From: Paraburkholderia acidisoli
GTDB lineage: Bacteria > Pseudomonadota > Gammaproteobacteria > Burkholderiales > Burkholderiaceae
DNA: 64,000 bases
Direction of reading: 5' to 3'
Assembly: GCF_009789675.1 (NCBI RefSeq)
Contig: NZ_CP046914.1
Span: 1,302,001 to 1,366,000 of the forward strand
Shown: in pieces, positions 27,248-36,112 of the stretch
How the letters are laid out: the number at the start of each line of letters is the position of its first letter
Position numbering within the stretch: the stretch's first letter is position 1
Notes under the pieces: model-generated
What the model saw: the letters and a program-made list of their open reading frames with translations, nothing else
Told to the model about the DNA's origin: nothing
The model's database searches: none
Made by a program: the position numbers and the translations under genes

Positions 27248-28456
27248 TTAGAGCCCGAGCATCATCTTCGAGATGATGTTCTTCTGGATTTCGTTGGAGC
27301 CACCGAAAATCGACAGCTTGCGGTTGTTGAAGTATTGCGCGGCGGCGCTCGCGGCTTCTTCGGGGCCCGCGTTCGCGCCCGCGTCATCCTCGCCCAGCGC
27401 TTCTTCAATGAACGGCGCGGCATACGGTCCCATCGCGCGCCGCAGCAGCGACGAAATCTCCTGGCGAATTTCGGTGCCGCGAATCTTCAGCATCGAACTT
27501 TCCGCGCCCGGCACGCCGCCGCCCGCGACGGCCGCAATCACGCGCAGGTTGGTCGTCTTCATGTTCTCGAGGTCGATCTCTACGCGGGCGAGACGCGCGG
27601 CGAATTGCGGATCTTCCGCGAGCGGCTTGCCGTTGCGCGTGACTTTCTGCGCGGCGCGCTTCAGCCGCGCGAGCGCGGCCACGGAGAACCCCACGCCCGC
27701 GATGTTCGTGCGCTCGTAGGTGAGCAGATACTTCGCGTAGGTCCAGCCTTTGTTTTCTTCGCCGACGAGATTCGCCGCCGGTACGCGCACGTCGGTGAAA
27801 AAGACCTCGTTGACTTCGTGCTCGCCGTCGAGCGTGACGATGGGGCGTACTTCGATGCCGGGCGTGTTCATGTCGATCAGCAGAAAGCTGATGCCTTCCT
27901 GCTTGCGCACGTCCGTGGCGGTCCGCACGAGGCAGAAGATCATGTTCGCGTAGTGGCCGAGCGTGGTCCACGTCTTCTGGCCGTTCACGACGTAGTGATC
28001 GCCGTTTTCATCCGTTTTGCGCGTGGCCATGGTGCGCACGGCCGCGAGGTCGGAGCCCGCGCCCGGTTCGGAATAGCCCTGGCACCACCAGTCCGAGCCG
28101 TCGAGAATGCGCGGCAGCCAGTGGCGCTTTTGCGCTTCGCTGCCGTATTTGATGAGCACGGGGCCGAGCATGTTCACGCCGAACGGCACGATGCGCGGCG
28201 CGGCGGCAATCGCGCATTCGTTCTCGAAGATGAACTTCTGCACGGCGTTCCAGCCGGGGCCGCCATACTCCTTCGGCCAGTGGTTCGCGAGCCAGCCCTG
28301 TTCGTGGAGGATCGCGTGCCACGCGGCCATGTCGTCGCGCGTGAGGCGCTTGCCGTTGCGTACCTTGTCGGCAATCCGCTGCGGCAAACGCTCGCGCAGG
28401 AACGCGAGCACCTCGCCGCGGAACGCCTCTTCTTCGTTGGTGAATGTCAGATCCAT
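27248..28456 (-). CDS. pimC: acyl-CoA dehydrogenase, PimC-like large subunit
   Basis: The 402-residue protein begins MDLTFTNEEEAFRGEVLAFLRERLP. It has the substrate-site motif WWCQGYSEPGAGSDLA, then GQKTWTTLGHYANMIF and, near the end, LSIFGGSNEIQKNI. These fit the pimeloyl-CoA dehydrogenase large subunit. It would introduce the 2,3-double bond into a dicarboxylyl-CoA with transfer of electrons to the EtfAB encoded in the same run. It lies 15 bp after the FadB-like gene and is paired with the PimD-like gene. Confidence 0.88.
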   Translation of the reverse strand: MDLTFTNEEEAFRGEVLAFLRERLPQRIADKVRNGKRLTRDDMAAWHAILHEQGWLANHWPKEYGGPGWNAVQKFIFENECAIAAAPRIVPFGVNMLGPVLIKYGSEAQKRHWLPRILDGSDWWCQGYSEPGAGSDLAAVRTMATRKTDENGDHYVVNGQKTWTTLGHYANMIFCLVRTATDVRKQEGISFLLIDMNTPGIEVRPIVTLDGEHEVNEVFFTDVRVPAANLVGEENKGWTYAKYLLTYERTNIAGVGFSVAALARLKRAAQKVTRNGKPLAEDPQFAARLARVEIDLENMKTTNLRVIAAVAGGGVPGAESSMLKIRGTEIRQEISSLLRRAMGPYAAPFIEEALGEDDAGANAGPEEAASAAAQYFNNRKLSIFGGSNEIQKNIISKMMLGL

Positions 28457-28471
28457 GCTTGTGCTCCCGCT

Positions 28472-30613
28472 TTACACCGCTTCGTTGAGGCTGGCGAAGT
28501 TCGCGCCGCGCTCGACCAGTTCGACCAGCAGCGGCGAGGGCTTCCAGAACAGCGGATCTTCCTTCGCGAACGCGCGGATGTCGGCGAGCACGTTGGCGAG
28601 GCCCACGGTATCGGCGTATTTCATGGGGCCGCCGCGATAGCGCGGGAAGCCGTAGCCGTACACGAGCGTCACGTCCACGTCGAGCGGGCGCAGCGCGATG
28701 CCCTCGTGCACGACGTTCGCGCCTTCGTTGATCATGGCGGCCATGTAGCGGCGGATGATGTCCTCGTCGCTGAAGCTGCGCGGCTCGATACCGGCGCGTT
28801 CGCGTTCGGCGCGAATGATCGCTTCGACTTCGGGGTCGGGCGAGCCCGTGCGCGCGCCTTCCGGGTACAGATAGAAGCCGCGGCCCGTCTTCTGGCCGAA
28901 CCAGCCGCGCTCGCACAGGCGGTCGGCGATCTGCACGTAGCGCGCGTTCGGATCGCGCGTGGCGGCGCGGCGCTTGCGCGTGGCCCAGCCGATGTCGCCG
29001 CCCGCGAGGTCGATCACCTGGTACGGGCCCATCGCAAAGCCGAAGTCGCGAATGGCCTTGTCGATCTGATACGGCGAGGCGCCGTCTTCCATCACGTGGT
29101 CGGCGGCCGTGCGATACACCGCGAGCAGGCGATTGCCGATGAAACCGTCGCACACGCCCGCGCGCACCGGCACCTTGCGCAGCTTCTTCGCGAGTTCGAA
29201 GGCGGTCGCCACGACGTCGGCGCTCACCTGCTTCGGCACCACCACTTCGAGCAGCTTCATGATGTTGGCGGGCGAGAAGAAGTGCAGGCCCACCACGTCC
29301 TGCGGGCGCTTGATGCTGCTGGCGATCGCGTCGATGTCGAGATACGAGGTGTTGGTCGCGAGCACGGCGCCCGGCTTGCACACGCGGTCGAGTTCGGCGA
29401 ACACGGCCTGCTTCACGTTCATGTCCTCGAACACGGCTTCGATCACGAGGTCGGCGTTCGCGAGCGCATCGTACGACGTGCTGCCGCTGTAGCGCGCGAG
29501 CACCTGCGCCTTCGCTTCGGGCGTCATGCGGCCCTTCGCGACGAGGCCGTCGTAGACCTTCTCCACATGCGCGCGGCCGCGCGCGAGCGAGGCGTCGTCG
29601 CGTTCGATCATCGTCACGGGCAGGCCCGAATCGAGCACGGCCACGGCGATGCCGGCGCCCATGGTGCCGCCGCCGATCACGCCAACGCTCTCGATGGCGC
29701 GCGGTTTCGCGGCCTTCGTTTCGGGCGCCTTCTGCACTTCGCGCTCGGCGAAGAAGGCGTGCACGAGGCCCGCGCGCTGCGGGCTGTCGAGGCATTCGAG
29801 AAACTGCTTGCGCTCGAAGCGCAGGCCTTCGTCGAACGATTGATCGAGCGCGGTCTGCACGCAATCGACGATCTTGAGCGGCGAGAACAGGCCGCGCGAC
29901 TTCTTCGCGGTGTCGGCGCGCGCGGTGTCGATGGCGGCTTGCGCGGCGGCGCGGTCGGCGAGACCGTGCGCGTCGCGCGTACGGCGCACGTGGGCGTGGC
30001 TCGCGAGCAGTTCCTGCGCGTAGGCGAGGCCTTCGGCGAGGATGTCGTCGCTGGCGCCCACGCGGTCGACGAGACCGAGCTTGAGCGCTTCCTGCGCGCT
30101 CGCGTGGCGGCCGCTCAGCATCAGCGAAAGCGCGGCCTCCGCGCCGATCAGACGCGGCGTGCGCTGCGTGCCGCCCGCGCCCGGCAGCAGGCCGAGTTGC
30201 ACTTCGGGCAGGCCGAGCTTCGCCCCCGCGACGGCGAGCCGGTAGTGCGCCGAGAGCGCGACCTCGAGGCCGCCGCCGAGCGCCGCGCCGTGAATGGCCG
30301 CGATCACGGGCTTGTGGCACGCCTCGATGCGGTTGCACACGTCGGGCAGCGCGGGCGGTTGCGGCGGCTTGCCGAACTCGCGGATGTCGGCACCCGCGAT
30401 GAAGTTGCGGCCCGCGCCCACCAGCAGCACGGCCTGCACGGCGTCGCTCGACTCCGCGTGTTCGATGGCGGCGGCGAGACCGCGGCGCACCTCGACGGAC
30501 AGCGCATTCACCGGCGCGTGGTCGATGGTGACGAGCAGGACTTTGCCGCGCAGTTCGTGAGTCACGGGGGGGACGGAGGAAGCGGACGATGCAGTGACGC
30601 TGTCGGTTGCCAT
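28472..30613 (-). CDS. pimF: bifunctional enoyl-CoA hydratase / 3-hydroxyacyl-CoA dehydrogenase, PimF-like
   Basis: The 713-residue two-domain enzyme has an N-terminal crotonase domain with GRNFIAGADIREFG, GAALGGGLEVALSAHYRLA and LPEVQLGLLPGAGGTQRTPRL. From about residue 300 comes an NAD-binding domain (SVGVIGGGTMGAGIAVAVLD), then 3HCDH C-terminal domains with HFFSPANIMKLLEVV and GYGFPRYRGGPMKYAD. It hydrates the enoyl-CoA and oxidises the 3-hydroxyacyl-CoA. First gene of the operon; the thiolase that would finish the cycle is not adjacent. A divergent LysR regulator lies upstream. Confidence 0.92.
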   Translation of the reverse strand: MATDSVTASSASSVPPVTHELRGKVLLVTIDHAPVNALSVEVRRGLAAAIEHAESSDAVQAVLLVGAGRNFIAGADIREFGKPPQPPALPDVCNRIEACHKPVIAAIHGAALGGGLEVALSAHYRLAVAGAKLGLPEVQLGLLPGAGGTQRTPRLIGAEAALSLMLSGRHASAQEALKLGLVDRVGASDDILAEGLAYAQELLASHAHVRRTRDAHGLADRAAAQAAIDTARADTAKKSRGLFSPLKIVDCVQTALDQSFDEGLRFERKQFLECLDSPQRAGLVHAFFAEREVQKAPETKAAKPRAIESVGVIGGGTMGAGIAVAVLDSGLPVTMIERDDASLARGRAHVEKVYDGLVAKGRMTPEAKAQVLARYSGSTSYDALANADLVIEAVFEDMNVKQAVFAELDRVCKPGAVLATNTSYLDIDAIASSIKRPQDVVGLHFFSPANIMKLLEVVVPKQVSADVVATAFELAKKLRKVPVRAGVCDGFIGNRLLAVYRTAADHVMEDGASPYQIDKAIRDFGFAMGPYQVIDLAGGDIGWATRKRRAATRDPNARYVQIADRLCERGWFGQKTGRGFYLYPEGARTGSPDPEVEAIIRAERERAGIEPRSFSDEDIIRRYMAAMINEGANVVHEGIALRPLDVDVTLVYGYGFPRYRGGPMKYADTVGLANVLADIRAFAKEDPLFWKPSPLLVELVERGANFASLNEAV

Positions 30614-30699
30614 GAAGCTGTCTCCAGAATGAGGGCCGGTTCGCGGGAAGTCCGCGCAGGAATTCGAGTTTGGCTTCGATTGTCGTCACGTTAAGTCCA

Positions 30700-30749
30700 A
30701 TTGACAATCCCATCGCTCATTGACAGACTGTCAAAGAAATTTTGACAAT
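30700..30749. promoter_or_regulatory. clustered TTGACA elements: candidate LysR operator region
   Basis: A perfect 15-bp inverted repeat, TTGACA-GAC-TGTCAA, spans 30720-30734. It is flanked by ATTGACAAT at 30700-30708 and TTGACAAT at 30742-30749. The spacing of the half-sites and the position between the divergent LysR gene and the pim-like operon fit a LysR regulator binding several sites. Some TTGACA copies could also serve as -35 hexamers. Confidence 0.55.
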
Positions 30750-30761
30750 GAAGGCGCTACC

Positions 30762-31670
30762 TTGGACGTCAACGCGTTGACCCTGCTCTGCGAAATTCTC
30801 GACGCGGGCAATCTGAGCGAGGCGGCGCGGCGGCTCAAGATGAGCCGCGCGAACGTCAGCTACCACCTCAACCACCTCGAAAAGTCGGTCGGCCTGCAAC
30901 TCGTGCGGCGCACCACGCGGCGCGTCGAGCCCACCGAAATCGGCCTCAAGCTTTACGAGCATGGCCGCGCTATCCAGAACGCGCTGCTCGCGGCGCGCGA
31001 GTCAGTTTCCACGCTGGGACAAAGTCTGCAGGGGCGCGTGCGGCTTTCGGTGCCGAGCGGCTACGGCCAGCTCGTGATGTCGGACTGGCTGATCGACTTC
31101 AAGCGCCTGTATCCGGGCATCGTGCTCGACGTGATGTTCGAGAATCGCGTGGAAGACCTGCTGCGCGACGAAGTCGACATCGCCGTGCGCGTGATGCATG
31201 AACCGCCGCAGAATCTCGTGGCGCGCGACATGGGGCAGGTGAAGTACATTGCGTGCGCCTGCACGGCGTGGGCGCAAAAGCACGGCATGCCGCACACGCT
31301 CGAAGACCTCGCGCGCGCGCCCGTGATCACGGCCACGGTGGTCGGGCGTCAGTTGCGGCTTGCGGGCTATCTCGGCGAGGAACGGCACGAGGTGTTGCTC
31401 GAACCGTCGATTATTTCGGAGAACTTTTTATTCTTGCGGCAATCGATTCTGGCGGGGCTGGGCGTGGGCATCGTGCCCGACTACGTGATGCACGACGACC
31501 TTCGCAACGGCGCGGCCGTCACCTCGCTCGACACGTGGCGCCTGAGCATTTTCGGCACGCACATGTACATGCTCTACATGCCGAACCGGCACCACACGCG
31601 CGCGGCTTCCACCTTCATCGACTACGTGTTGAACGAAGCGCGCAAGACGGGCCGGGGCGCCGCCGCGTAA
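30762..31670 (+). CDS. LysR-family transcriptional regulator
   Basis: The 302-residue regulator has an N-terminal winged HTH, LTLLCEILDAGNLSEAARRLKMSRANVSYHLNHLEKSVGLQL, then a periplasmic-binding-protein-like effector domain (SVPSGYGQLVMSDWLIDF, LLRDEVDIAVRVM). A TTG start at 30762 gives the standard LysR N-terminus (MDVNALTLL); a TTG at 30720 would begin inside the palindromic operator. It is divergent from the pim-like operon, so it is the probable activator or repressor of dicarboxylate degradation. The inducer is unknown. Confidence 0.9.
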   Translation: MDVNALTLLCEILDAGNLSEAARRLKMSRANVSYHLNHLEKSVGLQLVRRTTRRVEPTEIGLKLYEHGRAIQNALLAARESVSTLGQSLQGRVRLSVPSGYGQLVMSDWLIDFKRLYPGIVLDVMFENRVEDLLRDEVDIAVRVMHEPPQNLVARDMGQVKYIACACTAWAQKHGMPHTLEDLARAPVITATVVGRQLRLAGYLGEERHEVLLEPSIISENFLFLRQSILAGLGVGIVPDYVMHDDLRNGAAVTSLDTWRLSIFGTHMYMLYMPNRHHTRAASTFIDYVLNEARKTGRGAAA

Positions 31671-31726
31671 AGGGTGTTACGCGGGCGTTGAACGCGCGTT
31701 CACGCGGCGGCATTCCCACTCGGGTG

Positions 31727-32512
31727 TTACTGATTCGTGAGCGCGTTGATGTACTCGGCGCTCGGCTGCGAGGTGTTGCCGCCTTGCGCGACCAGAATGT
31801 GGAACTGACCCGGCGTGAGCTGCGAGAGCGTGCCCGCGGTCGGTACCGTGGTGATGAGCCAGTCGGCGTTATTGTTGATGCTGATCGTGGGCGACTGATA
31901 GATCGGCGTCTTGCTGCCGGCCACCGTGGCGATCACCACGTAATTGCCGCCGCTCAGGTAGAGCGAGTCCTGACCGCTCGCGGGCACGGCGTTCTTGTAG
32001 TTCACGCCGGCCATCGTCGGCGAAATGTTGGCGATGGCGGTGCCCGGCGCGACCACGTACATGTCGAGGTTTTGCGCATTGACCGTGGCGTTGAACGCGC
32101 GCACGCGGGCGCTGTTCGAGAGCACGCCCTTGTCGAACGGATCGTCGATCAGGCCGATGTCGCCGCCCGTGAGCGAGGGCAGCGCGAGCACGGTGTATTC
32201 ATGGCCTTTCGCGACGTCGGGGAAATTGCCGCTCGCCAGCGCCGTGGTCGTGCCAGTGCTCGCATACGACACGTTCGTATTGCCCGTGTTGATATTGGCG
32301 AAATTCGTCACTTGCTTATACGGGATGTTCGGCTGCAATACGCTGCCGTTCACCAGGAAGTCGACATTCGGGCCGCCGGGCAGCGCGTGCACGAAGTGAA
32401 TCTCGGGGTTTTGCAGGCCCAATTCCTTGGCCACGTCGCTGCCGCCGCCTCCGCATGCGGTGAGCAGAGCTGCCGCGCTTGCGAGTGCGGCCAGAGTGCG
32501 AATCGTCTTCAT
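31727..32512 (-). CDS. DUF4397 lipoprotein
   Basis: The 261-residue protein has a type II signal peptide (MKTIRTLAALASAAALLTAC; acylated cysteine about residue 20) followed by GGGG. It then has two DUF4397-type beta units: IHFVHALPGGPNVDFLVNG with TVLALPSLTG, and ARVRAFNATVNAQNLDMYVV with GQFHILVAQGGN. DUF4397 proteins are beta-sandwich extracytoplasmic proteins of unknown function. The start has an AGGTGG Shine-Dalgarno. It converges with the LysR gene; a 14-bp palindrome at 31689-31702 lies in the gap. It appears monocistronic. Confidence 0.85.
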   Translation of the reverse strand: MKTIRTLAALASAAALLTACGGGGSDVAKELGLQNPEIHFVHALPGGPNVDFLVNGSVLQPNIPYKQVTNFANINTGNTNVSYASTGTTTALASGNFPDVAKGHEYTVLALPSLTGGDIGLIDDPFDKGVLSNSARVRAFNATVNAQNLDMYVVAPGTAIANISPTMAGVNYKNAVPASGQDSLYLSGGNYVVIATVAGSKTPIYQSPTISINNNADWLITTVPTAGTLSQLTPGQFHILVAQGGNTSQPSAEYINALTNQ

Positions 32513-32971
32513 CGTCCACCTCATCTGTTTCGTTCAGGCTGTATGGAAGCGCGGCGCTCTTGCATCGACGCATGATGTCGATAACAGGACCACGCTGTTG
32601 TTATTGCGCACGGTGTTATTACGCCGGCGTTGAAGCCAGCAATACCCGATTCGGGCGAGCACGCTCCGCAATCGGCGTGCCGCAGGGTGGAATTGGTGCA
32701 GTGCGTGTGAGTGGCGCGCGACGTGCGCATGCAGACGCAGGCGGCATTTCATCGGCATGACATGCGCAAACTCACTGCGATAAAGCGATTCGATGTTGCG
32801 CGCTGGGAGCGTGGCGTGAGATCGGCGTTCGAAGCGATGCTTGAAAACGTCGCAACCTTTACAACGAGCAATGGCAGCTTTTACGCGCGCCAGATTTGAA
32901 CGACGATACCGAGCGATAAGCGAGTGAGTTCGGGGCGGCGTGCACACGTGCGGCGGGCTACGCGCGGCGGG
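32513..32971. other. gene-free interval
   Basis: This 459-bp interval lies upstream of the DUF4397 gene and downstream of mrpG. It is lower in GC than the genes around it, and the promoter of the lipoprotein must lie at its left side. Short open frames occur but lack Shine-Dalgarno sequences and codon bias. I saw no strong terminator or repeat. Confidence 0.5.
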
Positions 32972-33358
32972 CTACGCGTCGCTTTTCGGGTTCGCGGCTT
33001 GCGCTCGCGCGGGGTTGGCCGGCTCGTCGTGAACGGGCGGGCGGCCGCGCGTGGCTTCGCTCACTTTCACGCGCTGCTGGATACCCGCCTTCGCGAGCAT
33101 ATGTGCGCTGATTGGCGCCGTGAGAAACAGAAACGCGGGAATCAGCAACTCGTGCAGGCTGGCGTACTCGTTATGTACCGTGAAATACAGCACTGAGGCG
33201 AGCACGACGCCGCCAACGCCCAGCGTTGTCGACTTGGTCGGGCCGTGCAGGCGCATGAAAAAGTCGGGCAAACGCGCGAGCCCGATCGCACCGATCAGCG
33301 TGAATGCGCTGCCCACCAGCAGCAGGATGCAGACGATCGCTTCAATCACGGTTGACAT
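32972..33358 (-). CDS. mrpG: Mrp antiporter subunit G
   Basis: The 128-residue protein has three membrane helices (about 5-28, 42-60 and 66-85) and MnhG/PhaG motifs GLARLPDFFMRLHGPTKSTTLG and AFLFLTAPISAHMLAKAG. A polar C-terminal tail follows. Subunit G belongs to the small-subunit part of the Mrp monovalent cation/proton antiporter. It is last in the mrpACDEFG order and 30 bp after mrpF. Confidence 0.93.
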   Translation of the reverse strand: MSTVIEAIVCILLLVGSAFTLIGAIGLARLPDFFMRLHGPTKSTTLGVGGVVLASVLYFTVHNEYASLHELLIPAFLFLTAPISAHMLAKAGIQQRVKVSEATRGRPPVHDEPANPARAQAANPKSDA

Positions 33359-33388
33359 GGCGGTCTCCGCTCGGTTAGTGCCATTGGC

Positions 33389-33664
33389 TCAATTGAGTTC
33401 GATGATGTCGCCACGCTGCAAATACTTCGTGAGCGCCACCGTCGCGACGAAACCCATCACCGCCATGAGCAGCGCGATTTCGAAGAACAGGGTCGAGCGC
33501 AAGCGAATGCCGTAGACGACGATCAGCGCGATCGCGTTGATGTTGAGCGTGTCGAGCGCGACCAGCCGGTCGGGCAGCGAAGGCCCGCGCACGAGTCGCG
33601 CGAGCGTGAGCAGAAAGGCGAGGCCGAGAATCGCGAGCGATACCGGAATGGCAATGGCTAGCAT
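33389..33664 (-). CDS. mrpF: Mrp antiporter subunit F
   Basis: The 91-residue protein has three membrane helices and the family motif RGPSLPDRLVALDTLNINAIALIVVYG. The likely functional aspartates sit in PDRLVALDTLN. Its ATG at 33664 overlaps the end of mrpE by seven bases, indicating translational coupling. It is part of the inner-membrane Mrp complex with E and G. Confidence 0.93.
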   Translation of the reverse strand: MLAIAIPVSLAILGLAFLLTLARLVRGPSLPDRLVALDTLNINAIALIVVYGIRLRSTLFFEIALLMAVMGFVATVALTKYLQRGDIIELN

Positions 33665-34152
33665 GCGAAGATCTCCATCAGCGGCGCTTCGTAGCGGGTT
33701 TTGATCAACGCGACGAGCGCGGCTTCGTCGGCCAGATCGAGCACGTGCACCACGAGCCGCGTGCGGTCGTCGGAGAGTTCGGCGCACAGCGTGCCGGGGC
33801 TCAGCGAGACGATGCTGATGAGCGCCGTGAGCGCGATTTCGTGCGTGCTGTCGAGCGGCACCTCGATGAACGCGGGGCGCAGGCGTCGGGTCGGGCCGAG
33901 CACGAGCAGGGCGACTTCGGCATTGGCCACGACGATATCGATGAGCACGTGTCCCGCGAGCCGCGCGAGCCGCCATGGCTTGCCGAAGCGCACCGGTTGC
34001 AGCCACAGGCCTTCGCCCACGGCGAACGATATCGCGCTGCCGAGGAACGCGCCGAGCAGCACGTTGCCGGGCGAAACGTCGTTCATCAGCAGCAGCCAGC
34101 AGAGCAGCAGCACGAGGCTGAGCCACGGGTGCGGAAAGAGCCTCTTGAGCAT
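33658..34152 (-). CDS. mrpE: Mrp antiporter subunit E
   Basis: The 164-residue protein has hydrophobic N-terminal helices (LSLVLLLCWLLLMNDVSPGNVLLGAFLG), then a cytoplasmic domain with RPAFIEVPLDSTHEIALTALISIVSLSPGT, the MnhE signature. It lies three bases after mrpD and overlaps mrpF. Subunit E stabilises the complex and is needed for full Na+(K+)/H+ exchange in characterised Mrp systems. Confidence 0.93.
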   Translation of the reverse strand: MLKRLFPHPWLSLVLLLCWLLLMNDVSPGNVLLGAFLGSAISFAVGEGLWLQPVRFGKPWRLARLAGHVLIDIVVANAEVALLVLGPTRRLRPAFIEVPLDSTHEIALTALISIVSLSPGTLCAELSDDRTRLVVHVLDLADEAALVALIKTRYEAPLMEIFAC

Positions 34153-34154
34153 CG

Positions 34155-35798
34155 TCAGCTCCCTTGGGCGGGCGCGCGCAGGATCGCCTGCACGTAGGCG
34201 TCGCGGTCGAGCAATTGCGCGGCCGTGGCGTCGAGATAATGCTTGAGCGGACCCGCGAACACGGTCACGCCGATCACACCCGCGAGCAGCAGCGCGCACG
34301 CGGCGAGTTTGATGCGGCTGCCGTGCGGCGCGACGCGCGGGCCCGCGTTTGCGGCCGGCATCGCCCACAGGAGCCGCGTGCCTGTGCGGCTCAACGCGAC
34401 AATGGAGAGCAGCCCCGAGATCAGCACGGCGGGCCACAGCACCACGGCCTGCGAGAGCGGCGCGGCGGCGAGCACCATGGCCTTGCCGAGAAAGCCCGAG
34501 AGCGGCGGCAAGCCCGCGGCGCCCACGGCGGCCGCCAGGTAAAGCGCGGCGGCCGAGTTGGTGGGCCACGGCGTTGATGCGCCGGCAGCCGCTTTTGTTG
34601 CGGGCGCAACGTTCACGCGAGCGGTCGCGGGTTCGAGATCGGCGTCGGGGGTGATGGCGGGCGCGGCCGCGTCGTCGAGCGATTCGAGCGAGCCGGGTTC
34701 GGGCGTGTCGCCCGCGTTGTGCGTCGAGGCGAGCGGCTCGGGCTCCAGCGTGTCGGCAAGCAGGAACAGCGCGCCCGTGCACAGCGTCGTGCTGATGAGG
34801 TAGTAGAGCAGCGCGCTCCACGCGAGCACCGTTTGCATCGACGCCGCCGCGATCAGCAAACCCACCGAAACGAGCACGAGAAAGCCCGTGGTGGTCTTGA
34901 GGCTCGACACGGCCAGCGCGCCGAGCGCGCCATACACGATCGTGGCGATGGCGAGCCACCACGCCCAGTCGTGCATGAACGCGTCGAGCACGCCGCCCGC
35001 GCCGCCGAACACCAGCGCGTCGCAGCGCAGCATCGCGTAGATGCCGACCTTCGTCATGATCGCAAAGAGCGCCGCCACCGGACCGATGGCGCTGCGATAC
35101 GCCTGCGGCAACCAGAACGACATCGGAAAGACCGCGGCCTTGAGGCCGAATACGAGCATGAGCGTCGCGCCCGCGTACTGCGCAAGTGGCAGCGTGGCCG
35201 CGTCGAGATGCGCGAGACGTTCGCCCATGTCGGCCATGTTGAGCGTGCCCGTGATGCCGTACAGCACGCCCAGCGCGATCAGGAAAAACGACGAGCCCAC
35301 GAGGTTCATCAGCAGATAGTGCAGGCCGTTGCGCACGCGCCGCTGGCCGCCGCCGTGCAGCAGCAACGCGTACGACGCGATCAGCAACAGCTCGAAGAAC
35401 ACGAACAGATTGAAGAGATCGCCCGCGAGAAACGCGCCGTTCAGGCCCATCAGTTCGAATTGCACGAGCGCGCGGAAATAGCGCCCGCGGCGTGCGTCCG
35501 CGCTGGTCGTGCCGAGCAGGCAGCAGCTCGCGAGCACGGCGGTGAGCACGAGCATGAGCGCACCGAGGCGATCCAGTTGCAGCACGATGCCGAACGGCGC
35601 GCGCCACGCGCCGAGCGCATAGCTGGCGATTTCGCCTTGCGCCGCGCCCGCCGCGAGCGCGAGCGACACGGGCAGCAAGGCGAGCGTGGCAACCACGTTG
35701 AGCGCGCGTTGCAGGCGCTTCGCGCGCAACGGCAACGCCACGATCGCGCCAGCGGCGAACAGCGGGATCAGGATGGGCAGAATGAGCGCGTGGGTCAT
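34155..35798 (-). CDS. mrpD: Mrp antiporter subunit D
   Basis: The 547-residue protein has about 14 membrane helices, homologous to complex I NuoN/M-type subunits. Key ionisable positions fit: the glutamate in FVFFELLLI (about 136), and lysines in VFGLKAAVFP (220) and IMTKVGIYA (250). GAAGLPPLSGFLGKA marks a later helix. A hydrophilic stretch rich in Pro, Asp, Glu and Ala (about 350-415) interrupts the helical core between two helices, longer than I expect for the family. Its ATG overlaps the mrpC stop by four bases. Confidence 0.93.
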   Translation of the reverse strand: MTHALILPILIPLFAAGAIVALPLRAKRLQRALNVVATLALLPVSLALAAGAAQGEIASYALGAWRAPFGIVLQLDRLGALMLVLTAVLASCCLLGTTSADARRGRYFRALVQFELMGLNGAFLAGDLFNLFVFFELLLIASYALLLHGGGQRRVRNGLHYLLMNLVGSSFFLIALGVLYGITGTLNMADMGERLAHLDAATLPLAQYAGATLMLVFGLKAAVFPMSFWLPQAYRSAIGPVAALFAIMTKVGIYAMLRCDALVFGGAGGVLDAFMHDWAWWLAIATIVYGALGALAVSSLKTTTGFLVLVSVGLLIAAASMQTVLAWSALLYYLISTTLCTGALFLLADTLEPEPLASTHNAGDTPEPGSLESLDDAAAPAITPDADLEPATARVNVAPATKAAAGASTPWPTNSAAALYLAAAVGAAGLPPLSGFLGKAMVLAAAPLSQAVVLWPAVLISGLLSIVALSRTGTRLLWAMPAANAGPRVAPHGSRIKLAACALLLAGVIGVTVFAGPLKHYLDATAAQLLDRDAYVQAILRAPAQGS

Positions 35799-36112
35799 GC
35801 GCCGTCCACGTGATCGGTGCCGTCGATGGCGAGGGCACGCAGCGCGAGCACGACCGTGAACGCCGTCATGGCGAAGCCGATCACGATGGCCGTGAGCACG
35901 AGCGCTTGCGGCACGGGATCGGCGTAATGCGCGCCGTTGGCGATCACGGGCGGCTGGCCCACGGAAAGCCGCCCCATGCCGAGCAGGAAGAGATTGATCG
36001 CATACGAGAACAGGGTGATGCCGAGTATCACCGGCAACACGCGCGCGCTGAGCAGCAGATAAATGCCGCTGGCGCACAGCACGGCGATCGCAGTGGCGAA
36101 GGCGGCTTCCAT
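35795..36112 (-). CDS. mrpC: Mrp antiporter subunit C
   Basis: The 105-residue protein has three membrane helices and resembles NuoK: ASGIYLLLSARVLPVILGITLFSYAINLFLLGMG and DPVPQALVLTAIVIGFAMTAF. Its ATG overlaps the mrpA stop (ATGA arrangement) and its end overlaps mrpD. All signs point to a single translationally coupled operon. Confidence 0.93.
   Translation of the reverse strand: MEAAFATAIAVLCASGIYLLLSARVLPVILGITLFSYAINLFLLGMGRLSVGQPPVIANGAHYADPVPQALVLTAIVIGFAMTAFTVVLALRALAIDGTDHVDGA

Noticed and set aside
26900-30694. 1264-residue plus-strand open frame across the pim-like operon
   Set aside because: It is an antisense shadow of the dehydrogenase and PimF genes, with biased Arg/His/Ala composition and no domain signature.
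32711-32899. 62-aa frame in the gap between the DUF4397 and mrpG genes
   Set aside because: No Shine-Dalgarno, no recognisable motif, and codon use differs from neighbours.
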